This document shows positions 1 to 6,966 of a stretch of 54,129 nucleotides of DNA, piece after piece (position 1 is the first letter of the stretch; every line of letters starts with the position of its first letter). The translations under genes were made by a program, and so were the position numbers. Location: the IMG/VR virus record IMGVR_UViG_3300005264_000094, positions 1-54,129 of that record. One strand, given 5' to 3'. The notes under the pieces were generated by a model that worked only from the letters and a program-made list of their open reading frames with translations, did not search any database and was not told the origin of the DNA. This DNA is from a virus.

Positions 1-24
1 AGTTGCGAAATGCAGGAGGGATAG
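1..24 (+). CDS. 3' end of an upstream gene, probably phage A terminase large subunit
   Basis: A reading frame open from base 1 ends in TAG at 22-24, directly against the portal ATG. In phages of this type the gene before the portal is usually the large terminase. Only seven codons are visible, so the identity rests on gene order alone. Confidence 0.3.
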   Translation, partial: SCEMQEG

Positions 25-1284
25 ATGGGTCTATTTAATAAAATCAAAAACCGATTATTTAAAAATAGAGGACAGCCATTGGGAAATGGTATAGATTCAG
101 GTTTAGCAGGTATTCTTGGGATAGATATGAGTCAAATAGAAAATTCATCAGAATTATCTGAGACAATTTATTATATTTGTATGAAACATCTTTCGGAAAC
201 TTTGAGTAAAATGCCTTGGGAAGTAGTTCAAAAAACAGAAAAAAAGGGAAAAGAAAAAAAATTCAATTCTAATTTAGACTTGATATTAAATGTACGACCT
301 AATCCATACTATTCAGCAGCAACCCTATGGGGAACCGTAGAACTCAACAAATTACACTATGGAAATGCATTTGTGTATATAGAAATGAATAGATCCACGG
401 GGAAATTAAAGCACTTATGGGTCCTGCCATCAGAAGATGTAAGGGTATGGGTAGATGACAGAGGAATCATAGGTAAGAAAAACGCAATTTGGTATGTGTG
501 GACAGATAGAAGTACTGGGAAGGAATATAAATTTTGGCAATATGAGATCTTACATCTTAAAACTAGTATTTCATTTAATGGATTAACGGGTCTCCCTGTC
601 AAAGAAATCTTAAAAACACAAATAAACAGTGGTAAAAATGCAATAGGGTTTTTAAATAAGTTATATAAAGCAAATATGTTTGGTTCAAAAATCGTAATAC
701 ATTACACAGGTGAACTCAGTAAAAAAAAGGAATTAAATATGGCTGAAAAAATAGAAGGGTTTTCTAAGAATAAAGGAAGTGGGAGTATTATTCCCATCCC
801 TATGGGAGCAACTGCACAACTTCTTGATATGAAATTAGCAGATGCTCAATTTTTTGAAAACAATAAAAATTCTGCATTACAACTTGCAGCAGCTTTTGGA
901 ATAAAACCTAATGTTATAAATGACTATACAAAATCAAGTTATAGTAGTTCTGAGAGTCAACAGATAGACTTCTTTGTGAATACACTGCAACCATTGTTCG
1001 GGACATATGAGCAAGAGCTAACATATAAATTGTTCCATGAAACAGAACTGCAACAAGGGTATAGACTAATGATTAATGAAAAAATATTGTTTAAGATGGA
1101 CAATAAAACTAAATCAGAGGTTTATTCTAAGTATGCTATGAACTTTATCATGACTCCTAATGAAGTGAGAGAGGAGCTTAATTTACCATACCACGATGAA
1201 GGAAACAAACTATTGGGTAATGGGAATGCAATAGGAATAAATGATGTAGGAAAACAATATAAGAAAAAAGGTGGTGGTAAATAA
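25..1284 (+). CDS. Phage A portal protein, HK97 family
   Basis: The product has 419 residues, the usual length for an HK97-type portal (Phage_portal, PF04860). Portals form the dodecameric ring at one capsid vertex through which DNA is packaged and ejected. The N-terminal half has the expected region around residues 85-120 (NVRPNPYYSAATLWGTVELN), followed by a KLHYGNAFVYIE segment. The C-terminal third carries the MTPNEVREELNLP motif common to these portals. An AGGAGG lies just before the ATG. The next gene starts on the base after the stop. The order portal, ClpP-like protease, capsid is the classic HK97 arrangement. The assignment is by family resemblance and synteny. Confidence 0.9.
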   Translation: MGLFNKIKNRLFKNRGQPLGNGIDSGLAGILGIDMSQIENSSELSETIYYICMKHLSETLSKMPWEVVQKTEKKGKEKKFNSNLDLILNVRPNPYYSAATLWGTVELNKLHYGNAFVYIEMNRSTGKLKHLWVLPSEDVRVWVDDRGIIGKKNAIWYVWTDRSTGKEYKFWQYEILHLKTSISFNGLTGLPVKEILKTQINSGKNAIGFLNKLYKANMFGSKIVIHYTGELSKKKELNMAEKIEGFSKNKGSGSIIPIPMGATAQLLDMKLADAQFFENNKNSALQLAAAFGIKPNVINDYTKSSYSSSESQQIDFFVNTLQPLFGTYEQELTYKLFHETELQQGYRLMINEKILFKMDNKTKSEVYSKYAMNFIMTPNEVREELNLPYHDEGNKLLGNGNAIGINDVGKQYKKKGGGK

Positions 1285-2004
1285 ATGAGGATAGATATTA
1301 AAGGACCAATTATATCAGACTGTAATCAGAGGTTTTACGATTGGGTTGGGATACCAGCAACATCACCAAAGAAAATAAACTCTTTGATCCAAAATGCTAA
1401 AAAAGGAGAAAAATTAGATGTTTTCATTAATTCTGGTGGTGGATCTGTATTCTCTGGATCTGAAATATTTACAGAACTAAAAAGCTATAAGGGAGAAGTA
1501 GAAGTTAATATAGTTGGAGTTGCTGCTAGTGCTGCTAGTGTAATCGCCATGGCGGGGGACAAAATATTAATGTCTCCTACTGGTCAAATCATGATCCACA
1601 ATGCATCTAGCGGGACATATGGAGATCATACGGCATTAACAAAAACTGCGGATGTATTGAAAGTAATTGATGAAAGTATAGCTAATGCGTATGAACTGAA
1701 AACAGGGAAAAATCATAGTAAACTCCTAGAACTCATGGGAAACGAAACATGGCTAAGTCTAGCAAAAGCAAAGGAACTTAACTTTGTAGATGGTGGCATG
1801 TTCGATGAGGAAACAACCTTTATTAATGTTAGTACTGCAAGTGATGGGACTATACCGCAGGAAGTAATCGAAAAAATGAGAAATAGCATGATGAAAGAAG
1901 GGGTGCTGGTAGAGCCTGAGAATGAAACTCATAAGATACCAGAAAATAATACAGAAGCTAGAACGCTACTTGCAAAAGCTAGAATGAGGTTACTACTTGC
2001 TTAA
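1285..2004 (+). CDS. Phage A prohead protease, ClpP/S14 type
   Basis: A 239-residue Clp-protease-like head maturation protease. It is expected to cut the capsid N-terminal scaffold domain during prohead maturation. The visible S14 features are a GGSVFSGSEI segment near residues 50-60, the nucleophile region AASAASVIAMAGD (about residues 73-85) and the histidine motif QIMIHNAS (about 95-102). The acidic residue of the triad should lie in the following helices. The last 40 residues are a charged tail. It abuts the portal stop and lies 24 bases before the capsid gene, so translational coupling is likely. Confidence is high from the motifs plus gene order. Confidence 0.88.
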   Translation: MRIDIKGPIISDCNQRFYDWVGIPATSPKKINSLIQNAKKGEKLDVFINSGGGSVFSGSEIFTELKSYKGEVEVNIVGVAASAASVIAMAGDKILMSPTGQIMIHNASSGTYGDHTALTKTADVLKVIDESIANAYELKTGKNHSKLLELMGNETWLSLAKAKELNFVDGGMFDEETTFINVSTASDGTIPQEVIEKMRNSMMKEGVLVEPENETHKIPENNTEARTLLAKARMRLLLA

Positions 2005-2028
2005 CAATAAAAAAAATAGGAGGAACAA

Positions 2029-3213
2029 ATGAGAAAATCAGATTTAATTAAAGCTCAAATACAAGCTCTCAGAGTAACTGCACAAGGGTTATTAGAAAAA
2101 GATGGGGTTACTGCTGAAGAATTAACAGAAATTGAAAATAAAATAAAGGTGGAAAATCAAAAGTTAGTTATCCAGGAAGAAATAGAAGCAGCAGAAGTAG
2201 CTGAGATGGAGGCTAGTAATGGAGGTCCACTTGCAGCCAATATAACGAATCAAGGTCTTGGAGGAGAAACTGATCAAGAAGTCGCTTATGAAAACTCTTT
2301 CTATAATGCACTTAGAGGCAGAGCCAGTATTGATGATGTAAATATCTTAGACGCTCAAAATGCACTTTCTTCCAATACTGGAGAAGACGGTGGGTACTTA
2401 ATCCCTGTGGATCAAAGAACACAAATAAAGGAATTGAAAAGATCTTTAGGATCTCTTAGAGAACTTGTGACAGTAGAACTAGTTACTACTAAAACAGGAT
2501 CTAGGAACATGGAAAAGGATGCGGAACATACGCCATGGGAAAATATAACTGAAGGTGAGGACGTGAAGGGAGTTGCAAGTCCTAAAACTGTAAAAGTTTC
2601 ATATTCAATAAAAGATAAAGGTGGGATTTTACCAATTCCAAATTCATTACTCAAGGATAATACCGCTAATTTAAAAGCTTTTATAAATAGATGGCTTGCT
2701 AAAAAATCAGTTGCTACTGAAAATTCCATGATAATAGCACTAATGGAAACATTAACTAAGAAAACTATCACTGGGCTAGATGGTGTAAAAGATGTATTTG
2801 ATGTAGATTTAGATCCTGCGATATCGGCTATGGGAGTTTCTGTGATGAATCAAGATTCATTTAATTTCTTTAATAAACTCAAAGATAAAAATGATAATTA
2901 TATCTTAGAAAAAGATCCTAAAGACTCTACGAAAAAGATCCTAAATGGTAGACCAGTTATAGTCTTATCAAATAAAATCTTAAAAACAAAAACGGTTAAT
3001 GCTAAAAAAATAGCTCCTATATTTATGGGTTCACTAAAAGAAGCTATTGTTTTATTCGACAGGGAACAAATGTCATTATTATCCACAAATATTGGTGGAG
3101 ATGCATTTGCCAAGAACCTTACTAATGTAAGAGGAATTATGAGACTTGATGTTTCTAAATTTGATACTTCCGCTGGAATATTTGGTCAGATTGATATAAC
3201 TCCTGTAGTTTAA
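2029..3213 (+). CDS. Phage A major capsid protein, HK97 fold
   Basis: A 394-residue major capsid protein with its own scaffold. Residues 1 to about 70 are charged and helical (the delta-domain-like segment). The body then starts around the NALSSNTGEDGGYLIP motif (about residues 109-124), typical of HK97 gp5-like proteins just after the protease cut. The usual capsid segments follow, including the GRPVIVL motif near residue 306 and the late ALVLFDR-like segment (EAIVLFDREQMSLL). A strong AGGAGG at 2017-2022 sets the ATG. It should be the most abundant product of the head operon. The assignment is from motifs and position. Confidence 0.9.
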   Translation: MRKSDLIKAQIQALRVTAQGLLEKDGVTAEELTEIENKIKVENQKLVIQEEIEAAEVAEMEASNGGPLAANITNQGLGGETDQEVAYENSFYNALRGRASIDDVNILDAQNALSSNTGEDGGYLIPVDQRTQIKELKRSLGSLRELVTVELVTTKTGSRNMEKDAEHTPWENITEGEDVKGVASPKTVKVSYSIKDKGGILPIPNSLLKDNTANLKAFINRWLAKKSVATENSMIIALMETLTKKTITGLDGVKDVFDVDLDPAISAMGVSVMNQDSFNFFNKLKDKNDNYILEKDPKDSTKKILNGRPVIVLSNKILKTKTVNAKKIAPIFMGSLKEAIVLFDREQMSLLSTNIGGDAFAKNLTNVRGIMRLDVSKFDTSAGIFGQIDITPVV

Positions 3214-3231
3214 GATAATTAGGAGGGTTTT

Positions 3232-3729
3232 ATGCTTACTTTGGACGAAATAAAACTTTATTTGAGGGTAGATGGTGATGATGAGAATCTTCTCATCACA
3301 TCTCTAATCGGATTTAGTGAAGAGGAAATAGAAAACTCAACAGGAGCGACATTTGAAAAATATGGAGGAAAAGAAACTTATAAGATGGCTCAAAGAGTAA
3401 TTGTAGCTGATAGGTTAGCTAGTAGGCTAAATAATAGGCTAGAAATATGGGACAATACCAAGGTCAAAACTGACCTTGGTAACTCACCTAAAGAAAAGCT
3501 TATAAAAAAGATATGGGGGAAAATTTCGCCTATCTATGGATTCTCTAGCGGAGGGGATGCTAACACTACCAAAAGTACTGTTAATTTTAAAATTATGATA
3601 AGAAAAACTGATATTTCTAAAGATAATTGGGTGATATATAAAGGTCAAAGATATGATATAAGCCATATTATGCCCAATTTTGATAGTAATCAATACTTGG
3701 ATTTAAATGTATTTTTATATGAGGAGTAG
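3232..3729 (+). CDS. Fused phage head-tail connector: gp6-like adaptor plus head-closure domain
   Basis: One 165-residue ORF seems to join two neck proteins that are usually separate. Residues 1 to about 75 resemble HK97 gp6/QLRG-type connectors (LYLRVDGDDENLLITSLI, then a helical EIENSTG region). Residues from about 90 resemble the second half of head-tail adaptors of the SPP1 gp16 family (IWGKISPIYG, KIMIRKTD, VIYKGQRYDISHIMP). The N-terminal part of the second domain is missing. Together they would form the ring between portal and tail. The junction coincides with a perfect inverted repeat at 3456-3481. The ORF is intact; whether it is one functional protein is inference. Confidence 0.65.
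   Translation: MLTLDEIKLYLRVDGDDENLLITSLIGFSEEEIENSTGATFEKYGGKETYKMAQRVIVADRLASRLNNRLEIWDNTKVKTDLGNSPKEKLIKKIWGKISPIYGFSSGGDANTTKSTVNFKIMIRKTDISKDNWVIYKGQRYDISHIMPNFDSNQYLDLNVFLYEE
3456..3481 (+). repeat. Perfect 11-bp inverted repeat inside the connector gene
   Basis: Arms 3456-3466 (TACCAAGGTCA) and 3471-3481 are exact reverse complements around the 4-base loop AAAC. The hairpin lies in coding sequence where the two neck domains are joined. There is no T-tract after it, so it does not look like a terminator. Confidence 0.8.
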
Positions 3730-3735
3730 GTATCT

Positions 3736-4161
3736 ATGAGTGATTTAGATGATCTTGCTAATGACTTAGTTAAAATTTCAGAAGAGTTGTCTAGCGGTAA
3801 AGAAGCTAAGAAATTTTTAAAGAAAGAAGCGGGCAAACTAAAAACTAAAACTCTCAGTAATGCAAAATCTAAAGTAAAAGCCCACAGTGGGAATTATTTT
3901 AAATCTATAAAAGCTGGGAATGTCTATGATAGTGAGGAGGGGTTATCTGTAGATGCTTATTCTGCAAGCAGTGTCGCTCATTTGATAGAAAATGGACATA
4001 TCATAAAAGGTAGAAATAAAAAAGACGGATCTGACGGTGAAACACATGGGTTCAAAAAAGGACTACATATATTTGACAATACAGCAAAGGACTATAAAGA
4101 AGAATTTGAGACAAATATAGAGGACTTTAAAAATGGATTATTTGCTAAAAATGGATTTTAA
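3736..4161 (+). CDS. Phage A HK97 gp10-like head-tail protein
   Basis: A 141-residue protein of the HK97 gp10 type, a neck or tail-completion component. The typical pattern is visible: a helical, lysine-rich N-terminal half (KFLKKEAGKLKTKTLSNAK), an HSGNYFKSIK segment (about residues 55-64), then a VAHLIENGH motif (about 80-88), which matches the 'YA..vEfGh' signature of the family. It sits between the connector and the tail terminator, as expected. Confidence is good from motif and synteny; there is no other obvious reading. Confidence 0.75.
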   Translation: MSDLDDLANDLVKISEELSSGKEAKKFLKKEAGKLKTKTLSNAKSKVKAHSGNYFKSIKAGNVYDSEEGLSVDAYSASSVAHLIENGHIIKGRNKKDGSDGETHGFKKGLHIFDNTAKDYKEEFETNIEDFKNGLFAKNGF

Positions 4162-4174
4162 GTGGGTGTAAATA

Positions 4175-4624
4175 ATGACTAAATATAAAGATATACTAGT
4201 AGCCCTGGTTAAACGTTTAGAAATCCTTCCAGGGGGAATAGAGGTAGAAACACAAGATGTTGAAGAAGGGTTTTCTAGACCATCTTTTTTTATAGAACTA
4301 GATAATATAAAAGTTAATGATTTCATGAAAACTTCAAAAATAAGGGATCTAACAGTAAGAATAATTTATTTTCCAACAGATAAACATATCAATCAAGTTG
4401 AACTATTAGATATGCAGGAGTTACTCGAAGAACTATTTATAGAAGATAACTATGTGGAAATACTACCAGAAACAGAAGAAAGAGAAGCTGTCATGGTGGA
4501 AGTAAACAATGCTAAATTTAATAAAAATAAAGATATATTACAGTTTCAATTTGACATAGATCTAGATGAATATTATGTCCGAGAAAACAATTATGAAAAA
4601 ATGGAAAACTTGGAAATTTATTAA
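4175..4624 (+). CDS. Phage A tail terminator protein
   Basis: A 149-residue protein resembling the tail terminator family found in clostridial and related myophages (DUF6838-like). It would cap the tube and sheath at the head-proximal end. It is acidic, with an N-terminal ILVALVKRLEIL helix, a beta strand RPSFFIELDN and DLTVRIIYFPTD near the middle. It is immediately followed by the sheath gene, which is the usual position. The fit is by pattern and order, not by catalytic residues. Confidence 0.65.
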   Translation: MTKYKDILVALVKRLEILPGGIEVETQDVEEGFSRPSFFIELDNIKVNDFMKTSKIRDLTVRIIYFPTDKHINQVELLDMQELLEELFIEDNYVEILPETEEREAVMVEVNNAKFNKNKDILQFQFDIDLDEYYVRENNYEKMENLEIY

Positions 4625-4644
4625 TTTCGTAAAACACGAAATTA
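4622..4644 (+). promoter_or_regulatory. Intercistronic hairpin before the sheath gene
   Basis: TAATTTCGT (4622-4630) and ACGAAATTA (4636-4644) are perfect 9-base arms around AAAAC. The hairpin ends one base before the sheath ribosome binding site region (AGAAGGAGGG). It lacks a T-tract, so it more likely stabilises or processes the mRNA upstream of a highly expressed gene than ends transcription. Confidence 0.6.
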
Positions 4645-4656
4645 GAAGGAGGGAAT

Positions 4657-5760
4657 ATGTGTCCAACAAATAACGGAATGCCCAAACTAGATATAATCTT
4701 TAGAGGGCTTGGAGTAAGTGCGGTAAAAAGAGGAGAGAGAGGCACAGCAGTGTTGATCTTAGTCGATGATACAACTGCTAACTATTTAGCCAAATATAAA
4801 TCAATTGAAGATTTCACAGCTGAAGAGGCAGCTAAATTTGAACCGGAGCACGCGTTGTTTATAAAAGATGCTTTAGAAGGAATACCATTAGAGCTATATG
4901 TGACAACAACAGCTAAGGAAACACCTGATTTAGCCACTACTCTTTTGAAGCTAAAAGGTGCTATTCCTCGAAATTCGTGGGTAGCGATAGCATCCAATAT
5001 TCAAACTAATCAAGATGATCTAATAACCTGGGTAAAAGCTCAAAGAAAAAAAAATAAAAAAAGATATAAAGCTTTCGTATACAAAGGAACTACAACAGAT
5101 AGTATGGGAATAGTTAATTTAACTACTGAAAAAGTAACGTTCAAAGACGACAGAGGAGAAATTACAGGAGATAATGCTATTCCTTTCTTATTGGGGTACT
5201 TGGCAGGGCTTCCATTATCTATGTCAGCAATAGCAAAACCGCTAACTAAATTCGAATGTGTAACGGAGCCAGATGAAAAAGATGATGCTGTTTCAACTGG
5301 AGAATTCATCTTATTTAACGACGAAGGTGTCGTGAAAGTAGCTAGAGGGGTAAACTCATTAGTAACTCTTGGACAAGATGCGACACTGGAAATGACCCAT
5401 ATAAACACTGTAGAAAAGATGGATCTGATCTATTGTGACATTTATAATGCGTGGAGTAACAACTTCAAAGGGAAATATGACAATTTCCTCGATAATCAAA
5501 TGTTATTGTTTTCAGCAATAAATGCATATTTAGGGTTAATAGCATTAGATAAGATATTAGATCCTACGTTTGATAATAAAGTAGAACTTTATCTGGAAAA
5601 ACAAAAATTAGCTAATTATCCAAAATATGGCAAAGAGGTTGTGGATAAATGGAGTGATATTAAAATTATGCAGATGACTGTATCAACTAACGTGTATCCA
5701 AGGACTAATATTAAAATAACAGGAATTATGGAAGATTTATTCATGGACATATTTATGTAA
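4657..5760 (+). CDS. Phage A tail sheath protein
   Basis: A 367-residue contractile tail sheath subunit, which polymerises around the tube and contracts to drive it into the cell. The start LDIIFRGLGVSAVKRGERG followed by a TAVLILVDD strand is typical of short clostridial/PBSX-type sheaths. The C-terminal part ends with strands that interlock neighbours (QMTVSTNVYPRTNIKITGIMEDLFMDIFM). It is shorter than T4-type sheaths but normal for XkdK-like proteins. It lies before the tube gene, as expected. A strong AGAAGGAGGG precedes the ATG. Confidence 0.85.
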   Translation: MCPTNNGMPKLDIIFRGLGVSAVKRGERGTAVLILVDDTTANYLAKYKSIEDFTAEEAAKFEPEHALFIKDALEGIPLELYVTTTAKETPDLATTLLKLKGAIPRNSWVAIASNIQTNQDDLITWVKAQRKKNKKRYKAFVYKGTTTDSMGIVNLTTEKVTFKDDRGEITGDNAIPFLLGYLAGLPLSMSAIAKPLTKFECVTEPDEKDDAVSTGEFILFNDEGVVKVARGVNSLVTLGQDATLEMTHINTVEKMDLIYCDIYNAWSNNFKGKYDNFLDNQMLLFSAINAYLGLIALDKILDPTFDNKVELYLEKQKLANYPKYGKEVVDKWSDIKIMQMTVSTNVYPRTNIKITGIMEDLFMDIFM

Positions 5761-5832
5761 ACGTTTTTCATCGTAGGAACTATCAATAAAGAAAACAAAA
5801 TGCCTTAGAGGGCAAATAAGGAGGTTATTATT

Positions 5833-6240
5833 TTGGGTAAAAAAGCCAATGGGAATAATTATAATAGTGGTAATAAAGGAACCATTTGGATAAATGGAAT
5901 TCCAATTTTAAATTGTTATAAAGCAAATATAGAAAAAAAGATTGATTATGAGGAAATCCCTCATCCAACTAAACCTGGAGGAAAAATAAGAGTAGAAGTA
6001 GGACACACAATAGAAGTCGGCTTTGCATTTAAGAAAACCGTGCTAACTAAAGTAATTGATTTTGAATCTGATGATATTACGATGATTATGACTGATGCAA
6101 ATAACAATAATACAGTTATAGAAACAACAGAAGCCAGTGGGATAACTTTTGACTCTACTGTAATAAAAGCATTTGAAAAGGGTAAAGTAGGAGAAATAGA
6201 GATGTCAGGACAGGCTGAGGACATGAGAAAGTTAGTATAA
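5833..6240 (+). CDS. Phage A tail tube protein (XkdM-like)
   Basis: A 135-residue inner tube protein. Tube subunits stack as hexameric rings through which DNA passes. It resembles XkdM (IWINGIPILNCYKANIEKKIDYEEI, then alternating strands and a final GEIEMSGQAEDMRKLV). The start is TTG at 5833, with AGGAGG a few bases upstream (5819-5825); no ATG fits better. Its position after the sheath and before the chaperone is the standard myophage order. Confidence 0.82.
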   Translation: MGKKANGNNYNSGNKGTIWINGIPILNCYKANIEKKIDYEEIPHPTKPGGKIRVEVGHTIEVGFAFKKTVLTKVIDFESDDITMIMTDANNNNTVIETTEASGITFDSTVIKAFEKGKVGEIEMSGQAEDMRKLV

Positions 6241-6249
6241 GAAATAGTA

Positions 6250-6278
6250 TTCCCCTCTCATTAGTTAATAGAGGGGAA
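6250..6278 (+). promoter_or_regulatory. 9-bp hairpin between tube and chaperone genes
   Basis: TTCCCCTCT (6250-6258) and AGAGGGGAA (6270-6278) are perfect complements around an 11-base loop. It has no T-run, so it could be a weak attenuator or mRNA 3'-end protector that lowers expression after the abundant tube gene. This is inference from position. Confidence 0.6.
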
Positions 6279-6316
6279 AATATAATAATTAAGTGATTAA
6301 TAGGAGAGGATCAAAT

Positions 6317-6769
6317 ATGCAATTACAAGAATTTATAGATAAAGCAAGGGAAAAAAGAGAAAAAAGAATAAAAGTAGTTCAAATAGATATTAAGGATATC
6401 GGTCTTGTAGAATTTCAAAGACCAGAAGAAAAAGATTCTCTTGCTTATATGAATAAGTTAAATAGTTCTAGTAGAACTATTATTGAACATCTAGGAACAA
6501 ATGAAAAAGGAGAACCGCTAAAAAGGGAAATTGAAGAACCTGAGAATGTGGAAGTTATTTTAAACGCATCTACAGAATTTGTATATAAAACATGTTCTTT
6601 TTTTAGAGCAAAAGAATTAAGAGAAGAAGTCAAAGATGGAAATTTTTTTGCTGTTCCTAGTTTATTTTTGGAAACGTCTGAAGTTATTGAGTTAGCTTCC
6701 AAAATAATAGACAAATTTGATAGTCAAAAAGAAAAAGAAAAAGATGAAGAAGAAATAAAAAACTCATAG
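6317..6769 (+). CDS. Phage A tail assembly chaperone (short form, gpG-like)
   Basis: A 150-residue chaperone that should bind the tape measure protein during tail assembly. The reading frame is open from 6293, but the AGGAGAGG at 6302-6309 places the start at ATG 6317. The protein is charged and rich in K and E, ending in a lysine/glutamate tail. The slippery heptamer A AAA AAC sits at 6757-6763 in the correct phase, just before the stop. A -1 slip there yields a longer product (see 6763-6966), as for lambda G/GT and P2 E/E'. XkdN is the likely counterpart. The position, directly before the tape measure, supports this. Confidence 0.8.
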   Translation: MQLQEFIDKAREKREKRIKVVQIDIKDIGLVEFQRPEEKDSLAYMNKLNSSSRTIIEHLGTNEKGEPLKREIEEPENVEVILNASTEFVYKTCSFFRAKELREEVKDGNFFAVPSLFLETSEVIELASKIIDKFDSQKEKEKDEEEIKNS

Positions 6770-6966
6770 GAGGTAGCAGTGACCCAGGGGAACTGTACTG
6801 GGTGTCGCACTATCTCCAAAAAGGACATGAATTAAAGAAGTTATTAAATTTAAGTAATATTGAAAAAAAATTCTATATACAGTCTATGAATATCGAACAT
6901 GAAAAAAAAGTTAAATACGATATTGAAAAAATGAAATTATTTTTTAAAGGTTTGGGGGGTGGGTAA
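6763..6966 (+). CDS. -1 frameshift extension of the phage A tail chaperone (gpGT-like)
   Basis: After the heptamer A AAA AAC (6757-6763) the -1 frame stays open for 67 codons to TAA at 6964-6966. It reads LIGGSSDPGELYWVSHYLQK and then a charged helical domain ending in KGLGGG. There is no separate start or ribosome binding site in the right place, so it is made by frameshifting. A 6-bp hairpin (6782-6787 with 6798-6803) lies downstream of the slip site and may stimulate it, although the spacing is longer than usual. The extension overlaps the tape measure start. Confidence 0.82.
   Translation, partial: LIGGSSDPGELYWVSHYLQKGHELKKLLNLSNIEKKFYIQSMNIEHEKKVKYDIEKMKLFFKGLGGG

Noticed and set aside
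4622-6278. Hairpins before the sheath and after the tube as terminators
   Set aside because: Neither is followed by a T-tract, and the operon must continue through them.
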